From the NCBI GenBank assembly GCA_020849475.1, contig JADLGE010000031.1, positions 20,732-84,731 on the forward strand: a stretch of DNA of 64,000 bases, read 5' to 3'. A model generated the notes under the pieces. The model saw only the letters and a list, made by a program, of their open reading frames with translations. It ran no database searches and had not been told where the DNA came from. This DNA comes from Gammaproteobacteria bacterium. Its GTDB lineage: Bacteria > Pseudomonadota > Gammaproteobacteria > Ga0077536. How positions within the stretch are numbered: position 1 is the first letter of the stretch; every line of letters starts with the position of its first letter. Both the position numbers and the translations under genes were made by a program. Shown in pieces: positions 27,791-36,778 of this stretch.

Positions 27791-28660
27791 ATGGTCGACA
27801 CCAGGATTCAATCACCATCCGGGGCGTTCGTGCGTATGACGCTGTTGATGATCGCTACCCTTCTGGGGGTGATGACGAGCGCCTTGGCACATGCTGATCT
27901 CGCCAGCGGCCTGGCGGCTTTTCGTGGCGGCGATTACGGTCTGGCCATGAGCCAACTGCAGCCGCTCGCGAATCAGGGTGAAGCGCAGGCGCAGTTCTAT
28001 GTCGGTGTTGCCTACCAGAAAGGGTGGGGCGTGATTGCCGATCCAGGCAAAGCGGCGGCGTGGTATCGACGCGCCGCGGAGCAAGGCATGAACAAGGCGC
28101 AACACAATCTTGCATTGTTGTATCTGCGTGGTGAGGGTGTGGAGGCGGACGCCCTCAAGGCCCGCGAGTGGTTCGAGCGCGCTGCGCAGCAGGGCGACAT
28201 GCGCGCCGCGCACGAACTCGGTCTCCTGTATTTCCGCGGCATGGGCGTCGAGCGTGATTACGGCAAGGCGCGCAACTGGTGGGAAAAGGCCGCTGCGGCC
28301 GGTGAAAGCAGCGCCGCCTCCGATCTTGGCATTCTGTTTCGTCGCGGCCAGGGCGGCGTGCCGCGCGACGTCGCCGCCAGCATCAAGCTGTGGACCACGG
28401 CCGCGCGCGCCGGCCTGCCGGCCGCGCAGAACGCGCTTGGCGCCTGTTATATGAATGGTGACGGCGTGGAGGCCGACATGCTGGAAGCCTGGGCGTGGTT
28501 TCGACTGGCCGCGCAAAGCGGTTTGACGGTCGCCGAGATCAATGCCGAGATGGCGCGTGGTCAGCTCGACGAGGCCGGCCAGGCGGCCGCGCGCCGACGC
28601 TTCGAATCACTGCGTGCGGAATTGGCGGCGCTGACCGCCGCACAGCCGGCCACGCCCTGA
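27791..28660 (+). CDS. secreted Sel1-repeat protein
   Basis: A 289-residue protein with a signal peptide-like stretch ending in ALAHA (the ATG at 27836 gives a conventional 20-residue signal, the ATG at 27791 a 35-residue one). Five to six Sel1 repeats follow (for example GEAQAQFYVGVAYQKGWGVIAD, MNKAQHNLALLYLRGEGVEAD), then a charged helical tail. Likely a periplasmic interaction scaffold. It is convergent with the first large cNMP/rhodanese gene. Confidence 0.85.
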   Translation: MVDTRIQSPSGAFVRMTLLMIATLLGVMTSALAHADLASGLAAFRGGDYGLAMSQLQPLANQGEAQAQFYVGVAYQKGWGVIADPGKAAAWYRRAAEQGMNKAQHNLALLYLRGEGVEADALKAREWFERAAQQGDMRAAHELGLLYFRGMGVERDYGKARNWWEKAAAAGESSAASDLGILFRRGQGGVPRDVAASIKLWTTAARAGLPAAQNALGACYMNGDGVEADMLEAWAWFRLAAQSGLTVAEINAEMARGQLDEAGQAAARRRFESLRAELAALTAAQPATP

Positions 28661-28661
28661 G

Positions 28662-28677
28662 CCTCGCGGCTGCGAGG
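28662..28677. terminator. short hairpin between convergent genes
   Basis: Arms CCTCGC and GCGAGG around a four-base loop lie in the 19 bases between two converging stop codons. No T-run; a role as terminator is suggested only by position. Confidence 0.35.
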
Positions 28678-28679
28678 TC

Positions 28680-31600
28680 TTACTTGCCCTGCGTGAGCTG
28701 GAGCTGAATCTCGTCCAGCATGTCCTGCGCCCGTTGCTTCTGCTCGGCCTTGGCGGCTGCGGCGCGCGCACGGATGCGTTCCACCATTTCCTTCTGACGC
28801 GCGAGGATCTCACGCTGCAGATGGGAGTCCTGCGCTTCCTCGTGTTCACCCACCCAATCCTTCAATTCCTTGTGCAGGAGCTGATTGATCTCGGTGGCGG
28901 TGTTGTAGGTGCGTTCGAGTTCGTCCTCGTGCTCTTCGGCGGCGCTGACAATCGCGGTCTCCGCCTCGATGGCCTGGTTGAGCTCGCGATTGGCGGCTGA
29001 CGCGCGTTCCTGGATTTCGTTGATGGCATCGTCGATTTCGCGACGTGCGCCGGCATTGCTGGTGGCCGCTTGTCGTTGCCGCGCTTCCGACAGTTCCCTT
29101 TCGGCGGCGGCCTTGTAGGCTTCGGCTTCCCTGCGCACGCGCATCGCTTCGGCCTTGAGCTTGTCGATGCGTTCTGCTTCGGCGCGCAGCTTTTCGCGTT
29201 CACGCGCGAAGATGGTCTGTTGTTCGGCCAGCAGCGCCTGCTGTTGCCGCTTGTAGTCCTCAATCATGCGGCGCGCTTCGGCGGCGGTGGCTTCCTTGGC
29301 GGCGATGGCCGCCGCGCGTTCTTCGCGCGCGCGCTCAAGCTCGGCCGTGGCGCGGGACACCGCCATTTCGAATTTGCCGCGTTCCGCCGCCAGTTCCTTG
29401 CGCAGCGCGTCGCGCAGTTCCGCTTCGCGCCCGGCCTGCAGCGATTCGAGGCGGTCGGCCTGCTGCTGATAGAGCTCGGCGAGTCGTTGTTCTTCCTCGC
29501 GCAGGCGCGCGGCGGCGGTTTGTTCCAGGGCGGCGAGGCGCTGGTCCACTTCCTCGTGTTCGCGCGCCACTTCCTGCTCGGCCAGGGCCTGCTGCTTGAG
29601 CAAGGTGGCCTTGAGCTTTTCCGCTTCGGCAAGGCGCGTGGTCAACAGCGCCGCCTCTTGTTCGATGCGTTGCTGCTGTTCCTGCAAACGCTGACGGCTG
29701 GCGACCTCCAGCTCACTGGCGCGCTGCTGCCGTTCGAGCGTGGTTTTGAGTTGTTCGACTTCGGCCAGCTTGTGATTGAGCGCGGCGGCTTCCTGCTGAA
29801 TGCGCGCCTGCTCTTCGGCCAGGCTGTGGCGCGCGGCTTCGGCCTGCTGGGCGACGTGCTGCTGGGCGGCGAGTTCGCCGCGCACACGCTCAGCTTCGGC
29901 CAGTCGCTCGTTCAGGCGTCGCGCTTCTTCTTCCATGCGTTGATGCAGATCGACCGTGCGCGCCTCGAATTCCAGTTCCTGGGCGCGGGCCTGGGCGGCA
30001 ATTTCCGCCTGCTGGCGCGCCAGCGCTTCACGGCTGGCCTGTTCGCGGGCGGCGACTTCCGCCTGCTGGCGTTCGAGTTCAGCGCGAGCCGCCTGTTCGC
30101 GCGCGGCGGCCTCGGCGCGTTGCCGTTCGAGTTCGGCGTGGGCGGCCTGCTCGCGCGCGGCGGCTTCGGCGCGCAGGCGCTCGAGCTCGGCGCGGGCGGC
30201 CTGTTCGCGCTGACTGGCCTCGGCCTGCAAGCGTTCGAGTTCGGCGCGCGCGGCCTGCTCGCGCGCCACCGCTTCGGCCTGCTGCTGTTCGAGTTCGCGG
30301 CGCGTGGCCTGCTCGCGTGCGGCAACCTCGGCCTGGCGGCGTTCGATTTCAGCGCGCAGCGCCTGTTCCTGCGCGACGGCTTCGGCCTGGCGACGCTCGA
30401 GCTCGGCGCGCACGGCCTGCTCGCGGGCGGCCGCCTCGGCCTGCTGACGCGCGGCTTCGGCCTGGGCAGCCTGCTCGCGTGCGCCCAGCGCCGCTTTCAA
30501 ACCTTCCGCTTCGCTGACCTTGTGCTGCAGTTCCGCCAGTTCGTTGCTGAGACGGGCCCGCTCGCGTTCGAGCTTGTCCGCCACGTAGCGCTCGGCCTCG
30601 GCCTTCATGGCCTGGGCCTCGGCCATCATTTTCTGCGCCTGTTCGATGGTCAGATCGGCCTTGGCCACTTCGGCGCCCAGCGACGAGGCGCGCGCCGCGG
30701 CTTCCAGCATGAGCTCGGCCGGCGGCGGCGCGGCAGTGACCACCGGTGCACTGGTCGATACCACCGGCGGCGCGACCGTGGGCGGTGGGGCCGGCGTCGG
30801 GCTGGCTGCCGGGGCAGCAGGGGCGCCAGGCGCGGATGGGGGGGCAAGCGGCTCATCGACCGCGCCGCCCTCCACGTAACACACGTCGAAACCGCGTTCG
30901 GCGAGCAGAAACGCCGCCGCCGAACTGCGGCCGCCGCTGTCGCAATAGGCCACGTAGCGGCCGCCGTCATCGAGCTCGGCAGCGCGTGTGCGCAGTACCC
31001 CCAGGGGGATATTGAGACTGCCGGGCAGGCCGTTATGGCCGTGCTCGTCTTCGAAGCGCACATCCAGCCAGCGTGCGCCGCTTGCAACACGTGCCTCGGC
31101 CTCGGCGCGGCTGACGGCGGTCAGCAGCGGCGCCTTGATGAGGCGCGTGAAATCGGCCTTGGTCAGGCGCGCCAGTTCGCCGTCGGAGGTCATGCGCACC
31201 GTGGCGTTGCGCCGCGCGCCGGAGATCAAGGCCTCCTCGCCGAAAGTGTCGCCGGGGCCAAGTTCGGCGAGGCGAATCTCGCGCTTGTTGCTGCCCTTGC
31301 GCACCACCTCGCAGGTGCCGCGTTGCAGGGCGTAGTAGTACTCGCCCGGTTCGCCCTGTTTGATGATCTCGTCGCCGGCCTTGACCTCGATGGGTTCGAG
31401 GGTGTCGAGCAGACCCTGGATATTGGACGGCGGGATGCGGGTGAAGAGCTCCGACTGCAGCAAGGTCATGAGCCAGTCCGCACTGTGCTCGACCTCCATT
31501 TCCTCGACTTCCACGCCGTCTGGCAGGGCGTTGTCGTGCTCGGGGACGTCGAGACTCAGCAGTTGTTCGAGCAGCGAGCGGCGCACGCGCAGCACGCTGG

Positions 31601-31901
31601 CCTTGGTTTTTGCGACCGCCGTCATCTGTCGCGGCTGAAGTTGCGCCAGCGGCTGAAAGGATGCGCCGTCGCCGCCGCTAACCCGTTTGATGAGGGATTC
31701 GTCGGCGAGCATCTCGAGATCGCCTTCGAGCACGTAGTAGGTGAAGTCGTCTCGATCACCCTGCCTGAACAGGATGTCTTTTTTACGCAGCTCAATCACT
31801 TCCGATTGAGCCAGCAGCCGGGCCTGGCGGTCAGCCGGCAGCTTGTTGAGCGGAACCAGATAACTGAAGCGGGATTTGAGTGATTCTTGATCTACGGCCA
31901 T
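28680..31901 (-). CDS. giant cNMP-binding / rhodanese / coiled-coil protein (paralogue A)
   Basis: A 1073-residue cytosolic protein without signal or membrane segment. Domains in order: a first cyclic-nucleotide-binding fold (about residues 15-115) with a degenerate phosphate cassette; a second one (about 150-255) with an intact cassette FGEEALISGARRNATV; a rhodanese domain (about 265-345) with the active-site loop YCDSGGRSS, Cys320 present; a Pro-rich linker (351-397); then about 675 residues of coiled coil, including nine 18-residue repeats (475-636). The last 100 residues resemble the end of the gene at 32499. Predicted to bind cAMP or cGMP and sulfane sulfur while acting as a long rod or scaffold; the actual function is unknown. 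A YdcH-like gene ends 39 bases upstream and is probably in the same operon. Confidence 0.85.
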   Translation of the reverse strand: MAVDQESLKSRFSYLVPLNKLPADRQARLLAQSEVIELRKKDILFRQGDRDDFTYYVLEGDLEMLADESLIKRVSGGDGASFQPLAQLQPRQMTAVAKTKASVLRVRRSLLEQLLSLDVPEHDNALPDGVEVEEMEVEHSADWLMTLLQSELFTRIPPSNIQGLLDTLEPIEVKAGDEIIKQGEPGEYYYALQRGTCEVVRKGSNKREIRLAELGPGDTFGEEALISGARRNATVRMTSDGELARLTKADFTRLIKAPLLTAVSRAEAEARVASGARWLDVRFEDEHGHNGLPGSLNIPLGVLRTRAAELDDGGRYVAYCDSGGRSSAAAFLLAERGFDVCYVEGGAVDEPLAPPSAPGAPAAPAASPTPAPPPTVAPPVVSTSAPVVTAAPPPAELMLEAAARASSLGAEVAKADLTIEQAQKMMAEAQAMKAEAERYVADKLERERARLSNELAELQHKVSEAEGLKAALGAREQAAQAEAARQQAEAAAREQAVRAELERRQAEAVAQEQALRAEIERRQAEVAAREQATRRELEQQQAEAVAREQAARAELERLQAEASQREQAARAELERLRAEAAAREQAAHAELERQRAEAAAREQAARAELERQQAEVAAREQASREALARQQAEIAAQARAQELEFEARTVDLHQRMEEEARRLNERLAEAERVRGELAAQQHVAQQAEAARHSLAEEQARIQQEAAALNHKLAEVEQLKTTLERQQRASELEVASRQRLQEQQQRIEQEAALLTTRLAEAEKLKATLLKQQALAEQEVAREHEEVDQRLAALEQTAAARLREEEQRLAELYQQQADRLESLQAGREAELRDALRKELAAERGKFEMAVSRATAELERAREERAAAIAAKEATAAEARRMIEDYKRQQQALLAEQQTIFAREREKLRAEAERIDKLKAEAMRVRREAEAYKAAAERELSEARQRQAATSNAGARREIDDAINEIQERASAANRELNQAIEAETAIVSAAEEHEDELERTYNTATEINQLLHKELKDWVGEHEEAQDSHLQREILARQKEMVERIRARAAAAKAEQKQRAQDMLDEIQLQLTQGK
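29994..30479 (-). repeat. 54-bp in-frame tandem repeat, nine units
   Basis: Inside paralogue A, residues 475-636 are nine units of exactly 18 residues, consensus REQAARAELERQQAEAAA. Eighteen residues equal five turns of alpha helix, so each unit presents the same face; with its Glu/Arg spacing this may be a stiff single helix or a non-heptad coiled coil. Confidence 0.85.
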
Positions 31902-31940
31902 GACGAGTTCGCTGCTGAAATATCCGGCCCGCCGCCCAGA

Positions 31941-32147
31941 TCAGGCGTCGAGGTCGGGGATGAGCTGGCTCTTCAAGCGGGCAATCTGGTCCTTGAGCTG
32001 CAATTTGCGCTTCTTCATGCGCCGCAGAAGGAGCTGGTCGACGTCGATGCGGTTCGAGAGCGTATTCACCACTTCGTCCAGATCGCGATGCTCGGTCTGC
32101 AACTCGAGGATGCGACGTTGTACCGACTTTGTCTCCTCGCTGACCAC
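31941..32147 (-). CDS. YdcH family (DUF465) small coiled-coil protein
   Basis: A 68-residue helical hairpin protein: ILELQTEHRDLDEVVNTLSN followed by LLLRRMKKRKLQLKDQIARL is the DUF465/YdcH pattern. I use the GTG at 32147, which has AGGAAG seven bases upstream; longer readings extend into non-homologous sequence. It is 39 bases upstream of paralogue A on the same strand, probably its operon leader. YdcH function is unknown in general. Confidence 0.82.
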   Translation of the reverse strand: MVSEETKSVQRRILELQTEHRDLDEVVNTLSNRIDVDQLLLRRMKKRKLQLKDQIARLKSQLIPDLDA

Positions 32148-32498
32148 GACTCGCTTCCTGGGCTGGCTTGACTGGCCGCATTCTACGCTGATTCGGCGGC
32201 GTGGCGGTCGTGGTGTCGCGCGCCTCAGTCGGCCCATGAATGGGACCAGGGTAACGCCTGCGCCGACCATCATGACTCCATGCCGAGCCGGGACAGGCAA
32301 GTCTCCGCAACCTCGGCTCCGTCACAAAACCGAGCAAACAACTCATGGTTCTCGTGACGGTATTCACATTTGGGTTGGACCGGACGGGAAGCGCTGCCGC
32401 TGTAGCGATAGGCTAGACCGAGCCTCCCGGCGCGGCTGCACAGTCGGCCCGACCCATACTAATAACATCGCTATGCCCGGTACCCATGCGTGACCCTG
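32148..32498. other. divergent promoter region between the two giant genes
   Basis: No convincing gene. On the minus strand a TAGAAT (32185-32180) could be a -10 box for ydcH and paralogue A. On the plus strand a six-codon ATG-to-TGA reading (32473-32493) ends five bases before the ATG of paralogue B and might act as a leader peptide, or be chance. Confidence 0.4.
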
Positions 32499-35400
32499 AT
32501 GTCGGCAGTGGAAACTAAATTCGAAAGCCTCGTCGATGCGCTGGTGCCCATGGCCTCGCTGACGGCGGCCAGCCGTGCGCAGGTGATGGACCAGGCCGAA
32601 GTGCTGCGTTACCGGCGCGGCGACATCCTGTTCAAGGAAGGCGATCGTGACGCCTACGCCATCTACCTGCTCGAGGGGCGCCTGGAAATGCGCAGCGCCG
32701 GCCAGGTCGTACAGCGCCTGACCGGCGGCACCGCCGCCGCCGCTCACCCCGTCGCCCAACTGCAGCCGCGCAAGATGACCGCCCGCGCCGAGACCGATGT
32801 CAGCGTGTTGCGGGTCGCGCGCGACCTCATCGACCGTCTGCAGGCGGCCGATGGCGCCGACACCTCCGGCAGTTATTGCTCGATGCAGGTCAACGAACTC
32901 GATTCCGATGACGAGGACGGCGGCGACTGGATGACGCGCATGCTGCAGTCGAAGCTCTTTTCGCATCTGCCGGCATCGAACATCCACCGCATCTTCAGCC
33001 TGTTTGAAGAGCTCGACGTGCACGAAGGCGACGTCGTTGTCGCCCAGGGCGAGCCTGGCGATTACTACTACATCATTGCCCAGGGCCGCTGCGAGGTGCT
33101 GCGCAGCGCCGGCCCCACCGCGCCCGGTTACCGCCTGGCCCTGATTGGGCCCGGCGACACCTTCGGTGAAGAAGCGCTGGTGGCGGGCTCGAACCGCAAC
33201 GCCAGTGTGCGCATGTTGTGCGACGGCCAACTGGTGCGTCTGCCCAAGGAAGCGTTCGTCGAGCTGATTCAGAAGCCGCTCCTGAGCGGCGTCTCGCGCC
33301 AGGAAGGCGAGGCGATACTCGCCACCAAGCCGGCAGTGTGGTTGGACGTGCGCTTTCCCGAGGAATTCCAGCGTGACGGCATCCAGGGCAGCGTCAACCA
33401 TCCGCTCAATACGCTGCGCATGCATTCCGGTCGGCTCGATACCAAGCTGACCTACGTCGTGTATTGCGACACCGGTGAGCGCAGCGCGGTGGCCGCCTTC
33501 CTGCTCGCCGAGCGTGGCTTCGACGTGCACTACCTTGAAGGCGGACTCATGCGCTACGAGGCGCTGGTCGGGGCCGCGCCGGTCGCCGCGCCGCCGCCCG
33601 CCAGCGTCGAAGACGAACTCGACATGACCCTGCACGACGATGCGCTCGCGCCCGTCGGCCTGTCGGTTGTGCCGGTGCCGACCTCGCAGCGCACCGACGC
33701 TGAGCGTGGCGCTGACCCGGCGGTGAAATCCGCCGCGCTCGGCGTCGAGATCGCCATCGCTGACATGCGCATTGCTGATGCCAGCGCGGTGGTCGCCGGT
33801 CGCCACAGAGATCCGGCCGCGGTGGCCGAAGCGGCCGAAGCGCTGCGTATCGCAACCGAGACCGCGCGCCGCGAGGCCGAGCAGGAAGCCGAGAAGAAGA
33901 TCGAGGCCGAAAGGCAGCGCGTCGCGGCCGAGATGCAACGGCAGCGCGCCGAGGTTGAACGTCGCGCGGCGGAGAAGCTGCGCGCCGAGAAAAAGCGCAT
34001 CCAGGCGGCCGCCGAGGTGGCGCGTCGCGAACTCGCCGAAGCGCAACGGCTGAAGGCCGAAATCGAACAGGCGCGCAACGAAGCGCAGGCCGCGGCGGTC
34101 GCCGCCGCGCAGCGCGATGCCGCCGAGGCGCGGCGTCTCGAGGAAGAACTGGAGAAGGCGCGCGCCGAAGCGGAAGCCGCCGCCGCTGCCCATGCCGTGC
34201 GCGATCAGGCCGACAGCGAGCGCATCAAGGCGGAAGTCGAACGCGCCCGCCAGGAAGCCGAAGCGGCTGCCGCTGCCGCGGTCGCCGCTGCGCAGCGCGA
34301 AACCTTGCAAGCGCAGCGCCTGAAAGATGAACTCGAGCGTGTGCGGGCCGAAGCCGAAGCAGCCGCGCTCGCCCATGCCGTGCGCGACCAGGCCGAAACC
34401 GACCGCCTGCGCGCCGAAATCGAAACAGCGCGGGCCGAGGCCGAAGCCGCTGCCACCGCGGCCGCTGATGCCGCCGCGCGCGAGGCCCGCGAAGCGCAGC
34501 GCCTGAAGGAAGAACTGGAACGCGCGCGAGCCGAAGTGGAAGCCTCTGCCGCCGCCCACGCCGCGCGCGATCAGGCCGAGACCGAGAGACTCAAGGCGGA
34601 AATCGAACGCACCCGCGCCGAGGCCGAAGCCGCCGCCGCCGCGGTGCGCGCCGCCAACGAACGTGAAACCCTGGAAGCGCAGCGCCTCAAGGAAGAACTG
34701 GAGCGCGCCCGCGCCGAAGTCGAGGCCGTGGCCGCCGCTGCCGCTGAACGCGATGCGCAGGAATCCCAGCGCCTCAAGGAAGAACTTGAGCGCGCCCGCG
34801 CCCAGGCGGATGCCGCGGCCGCCGCCGCCGTTGCCGCGGCCGAGCGCGAGGCGCAGCAGACGCTGCGCATGAAAGAAGAATTCGAGCGCGCCCGTGCGCA
34901 GGCCGAAGCCGAAGCGGCCGCCAATGCGGCGCGCGACCAGGCCGAAGCCGAGAGACTCAAAGCCGAAATTGAACGGGCCCGAGCCGAGGCCGAGACGCTG
35001 GCCGCGACCGTTGCCGAGCGCGAGCGTGCCGACGCCGCACGCATGCGCGAAGTGCTGGAACAGGCCCGTGCCGAAGCCGCAGCCGCTGCCGACCGCGAAA
35101 TGGCCGAGGCCGAGAGACTCAAGGCGGAACTGGAAGCCGCGCGTGCCGCCGCCGCCGAAGCGGCCGCCGAGGCCGCCCAGCGCGAGGCCGCCGAAGCACA
35201 GCGCGTGCGTGAACAACTCGAGCAGGCGCGCGCCGAAGCGGAAGCCGCCGTGGCCGAGGCCGCGCGCCGCGAACTGGCCGAGGCGCAGCGCATCAAGGCC
35301 GAGATCGAACGGGCCAAGGCCGAGGCCGACGCCCAAGTGCAGGCCGAGCGGGAAGCGCAGCGCGAGCGTGTCGAACAGGTGCGCGCGGAAATGGAGCGCC

Positions 35401-36389
35401 GCCTGCAGGAAGAAGAGCGCAAGCTGCGCGAAAGCTATGCCTGGCAGGCCGAAGAACTGCGGCGCCTGCAAAGCCAGAAAGCCGATGCCGAAGTGCGACT
35501 GCGGGAAGAACAGGAGCGCGTGCGCGCGCAGGCCGAGGAATCGCGCACGCGCCTCGCTGAAGCGCGTGACTACCAGCGGCGTCTCGAGGAAGTGCAGCAG
35601 GCCAGCGCGCGCGAAGCTGAAATGCGCGAGCAACAGCAGCTTGCCCTCGAAACCAAGCTGCGCGAGGAACTGCGCCACAAGGTGCAGACCGAGAGACGGC
35701 AGCTGGAAGAAGAGCTGGCGCGCAACGCCGCCGAGCTTGAACGCGCCCGCCGCGAACGCGAAGCCGCCGAAGCCGCGCGGCGCGCCGCCGCTGCCGAAGC
35801 TGAACAAATCGTCGCCGAATTCAAGGACGCGCACGCGCGCAAGCGCATGCAGGAAGAGGCGGAGATGCGATTCGAGCGCGAACGCCTGGAAGCCGACGCG
35901 CGGCGCCTGCGCCTGGCGCTGGAACTGGCGCAGCGCGAGAAGCAGGCCGCCGTGCAGCAACAGCGCGAAATAGAGCATGAAATCGCCGATCTGAAACGTG
36001 GCTCCAAGGCCACTGACAGTGACGCCCGCGCGGCCGATGCCAACCTGCGCGAACTTGAAGCCCAGGCGCACCACGTCGCCATGCAGATTGCCGCCAGCGA
36101 ACGCGCGCAGGCCGACGCGCAGGCGGCCGCGGTGGCGTCAGCGGGCGACCTCGCCGCGCACCGCGTGCATGAAGAGCGCGTGCGCGCCGATCTCAAGAGC
36201 GAACTCGACGAATGGTTGCAGGAGCAGCACGAAACCGAGAACAGCGATACGCAACGCAGCATCCTTGCCAGCCAACGCGCGCAGCTCGATCGCATCAAGC
36301 AACGTGCGCAAGCGGTGCGCGCCGCCGCCAAGGCCCATGACCAGGCCTTGATCAACGAGCTGTCAGACAAGCTCCGGCGCGGCGAATAG
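32499..36389 (+). CDS. giant cNMP-binding / rhodanese / coiled-coil protein (paralogue B)
   Basis: About 1296 residues, same domain order as the divergent gene at 28680-31901: degenerate first cNMP fold (to about residue 115), second cNMP fold with intact cassette FGEEALVAGSNRNASV (about 222-237), rhodanese domain with loop YCDTGERSA (Cys near residue 323), a short linker, then about 900 residues of very Ala/Glu/Arg-rich coiled coil with long repeats (roughly residues 539-950). The final 60 residues (LKSELDEWLQEQHETENSDT onward) align with the end of paralogue A. No signal or membrane segment. The ATG at 32499 is preferred; a GTG nine bases earlier is possible. Ribosome site weak. The reverse strand carries a long antisense open frame that is only a by-product of the repeats and GC content. 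Confidence 0.85.
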   Translation: MSAVETKFESLVDALVPMASLTAASRAQVMDQAEVLRYRRGDILFKEGDRDAYAIYLLEGRLEMRSAGQVVQRLTGGTAAAAHPVAQLQPRKMTARAETDVSVLRVARDLIDRLQAADGADTSGSYCSMQVNELDSDDEDGGDWMTRMLQSKLFSHLPASNIHRIFSLFEELDVHEGDVVVAQGEPGDYYYIIAQGRCEVLRSAGPTAPGYRLALIGPGDTFGEEALVAGSNRNASVRMLCDGQLVRLPKEAFVELIQKPLLSGVSRQEGEAILATKPAVWLDVRFPEEFQRDGIQGSVNHPLNTLRMHSGRLDTKLTYVVYCDTGERSAVAAFLLAERGFDVHYLEGGLMRYEALVGAAPVAAPPPASVEDELDMTLHDDALAPVGLSVVPVPTSQRTDAERGADPAVKSAALGVEIAIADMRIADASAVVAGRHRDPAAVAEAAEALRIATETARREAEQEAEKKIEAERQRVAAEMQRQRAEVERRAAEKLRAEKKRIQAAAEVARRELAEAQRLKAEIEQARNEAQAAAVAAAQRDAAEARRLEEELEKARAEAEAAAAAHAVRDQADSERIKAEVERARQEAEAAAAAAVAAAQRETLQAQRLKDELERVRAEAEAAALAHAVRDQAETDRLRAEIETARAEAEAAATAAADAAAREAREAQRLKEELERARAEVEASAAAHAARDQAETERLKAEIERTRAEAEAAAAAVRAANERETLEAQRLKEELERARAEVEAVAAAAAERDAQESQRLKEELERARAQADAAAAAAVAAAEREAQQTLRMKEEFERARAQAEAEAAANAARDQAEAERLKAEIERARAEAETLAATVAERERADAARMREVLEQARAEAAAAADREMAEAERLKAELEAARAAAAEAAAEAAQREAAEAQRVREQLEQARAEAEAAVAEAARRELAEAQRIKAEIERAKAEADAQVQAEREAQRERVEQVRAEMERRLQEEERKLRESYAWQAEELRRLQSQKADAEVRLREEQERVRAQAEESRTRLAEARDYQRRLEEVQQASAREAEMREQQQLALETKLREELRHKVQTERRQLEEELARNAAELERARREREAAEAARRAAAAEAEQIVAEFKDAHARKRMQEEAEMRFERERLEADARRLRLALELAQREKQAAVQQQREIEHEIADLKRGSKATDSDARAADANLRELEAQAHHVAMQIAASERAQADAQAAAVASAGDLAAHRVHEERVRADLKSELDEWLQEQHETENSDTQRSILASQRAQLDRIKQRAQAVRAAAKAHDQALINELSDKLRRGE
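34113..35340 (+). repeat. degenerate in-frame repeats, about 29 and 32 residues alternating
   Basis: Within paralogue B, units of the type R-D/E-x-A-E-A-Q-R-L-K-E-E-L-E-R-A-R-A-E followed by an Ala-rich stretch recur about thirteen times. Units of about 29 and 32 residues alternate early on, giving a higher-order period near 61 residues. The pattern is coarser than the 18-residue repeat of paralogue A. Confidence 0.75.
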
Positions 36390-36427
36390 GCCCGAACAGG
36401 GCCGCATGCCACGGCCGCTCGCCGGCC

Positions 36428-36766
36428 TCAGGCGCGCGTCGATAAATCGATATGGATATCGCCGTCCGGGTGATCGAGATGCACCCAGTACGGCAGCTCA
36501 CCGTGCAGGCAAATCTCGCCGCGGCGCCGGTCCGCGCCATTGACGCTGAATTCGAAACGAAACACCCGTTCCAGCATGAGCCCGTACTCGGTGCGCGCGA
36601 GGCCGATGCGTCGCAATGACACCGCCTCGTCGAGGCGTTGCACGTCGAGATCCTTGCACACCTCGCGACTGATGAAGTCGACGCGATCGTGAGCCTGCAT
36701 GCTCCACCACCACAGGCCGATCACGAGGCCGCCACCGAACAGCAAGGACAGCTCGGCGGCGCTCAT
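36428..36766 (-). CDS. DUF3301 domain protein
   Basis: A 112-residue protein with one N-terminal membrane span (ELSLLFGGGLVIGLWWWSM) and a cytoplasmic or periplasmic domain with SLRRIGLARTEYGLMLERVF and FRFEFSVNGADRRRGEICLHG, the pattern of DUF3301, found mainly in gammaproteobacteria. Function unknown. Twelve bases separate it from the CPXCG-protein gene on the same strand. Confidence 0.82.
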   Translation of the reverse strand: MSAAELSLLFGGGLVIGLWWWSMQAHDRVDFISREVCKDLDVQRLDEAVSLRRIGLARTEYGLMLERVFRFEFSVNGADRRRGEICLHGELPYWVHLDHPDGDIHIDLSTRA

Positions 36767-36778
36767 GTCCGCCGCGCT

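Noticed and set aside
29994..30479. CRISPR array suggested by regular 54-bp units
   Set aside because: Units are contiguous without spacers, multiples of three, and in frame inside a coding region.
29070..31883. Over 900-codon open frame antisense to paralogue A
   Set aside because: Same reason: shadow of the repetitive coiled coil; the minus-strand frame has real domains.
32364..36074. Very long open frame antisense to paralogue B (over 1200 codons), Gly/Phe/Leu-rich
   Set aside because: Arises because repeated Ala/Glu/Arg codons in a GC-rich gene read without stops on the other strand; no domain, low-complexity composition, no ribosome site.
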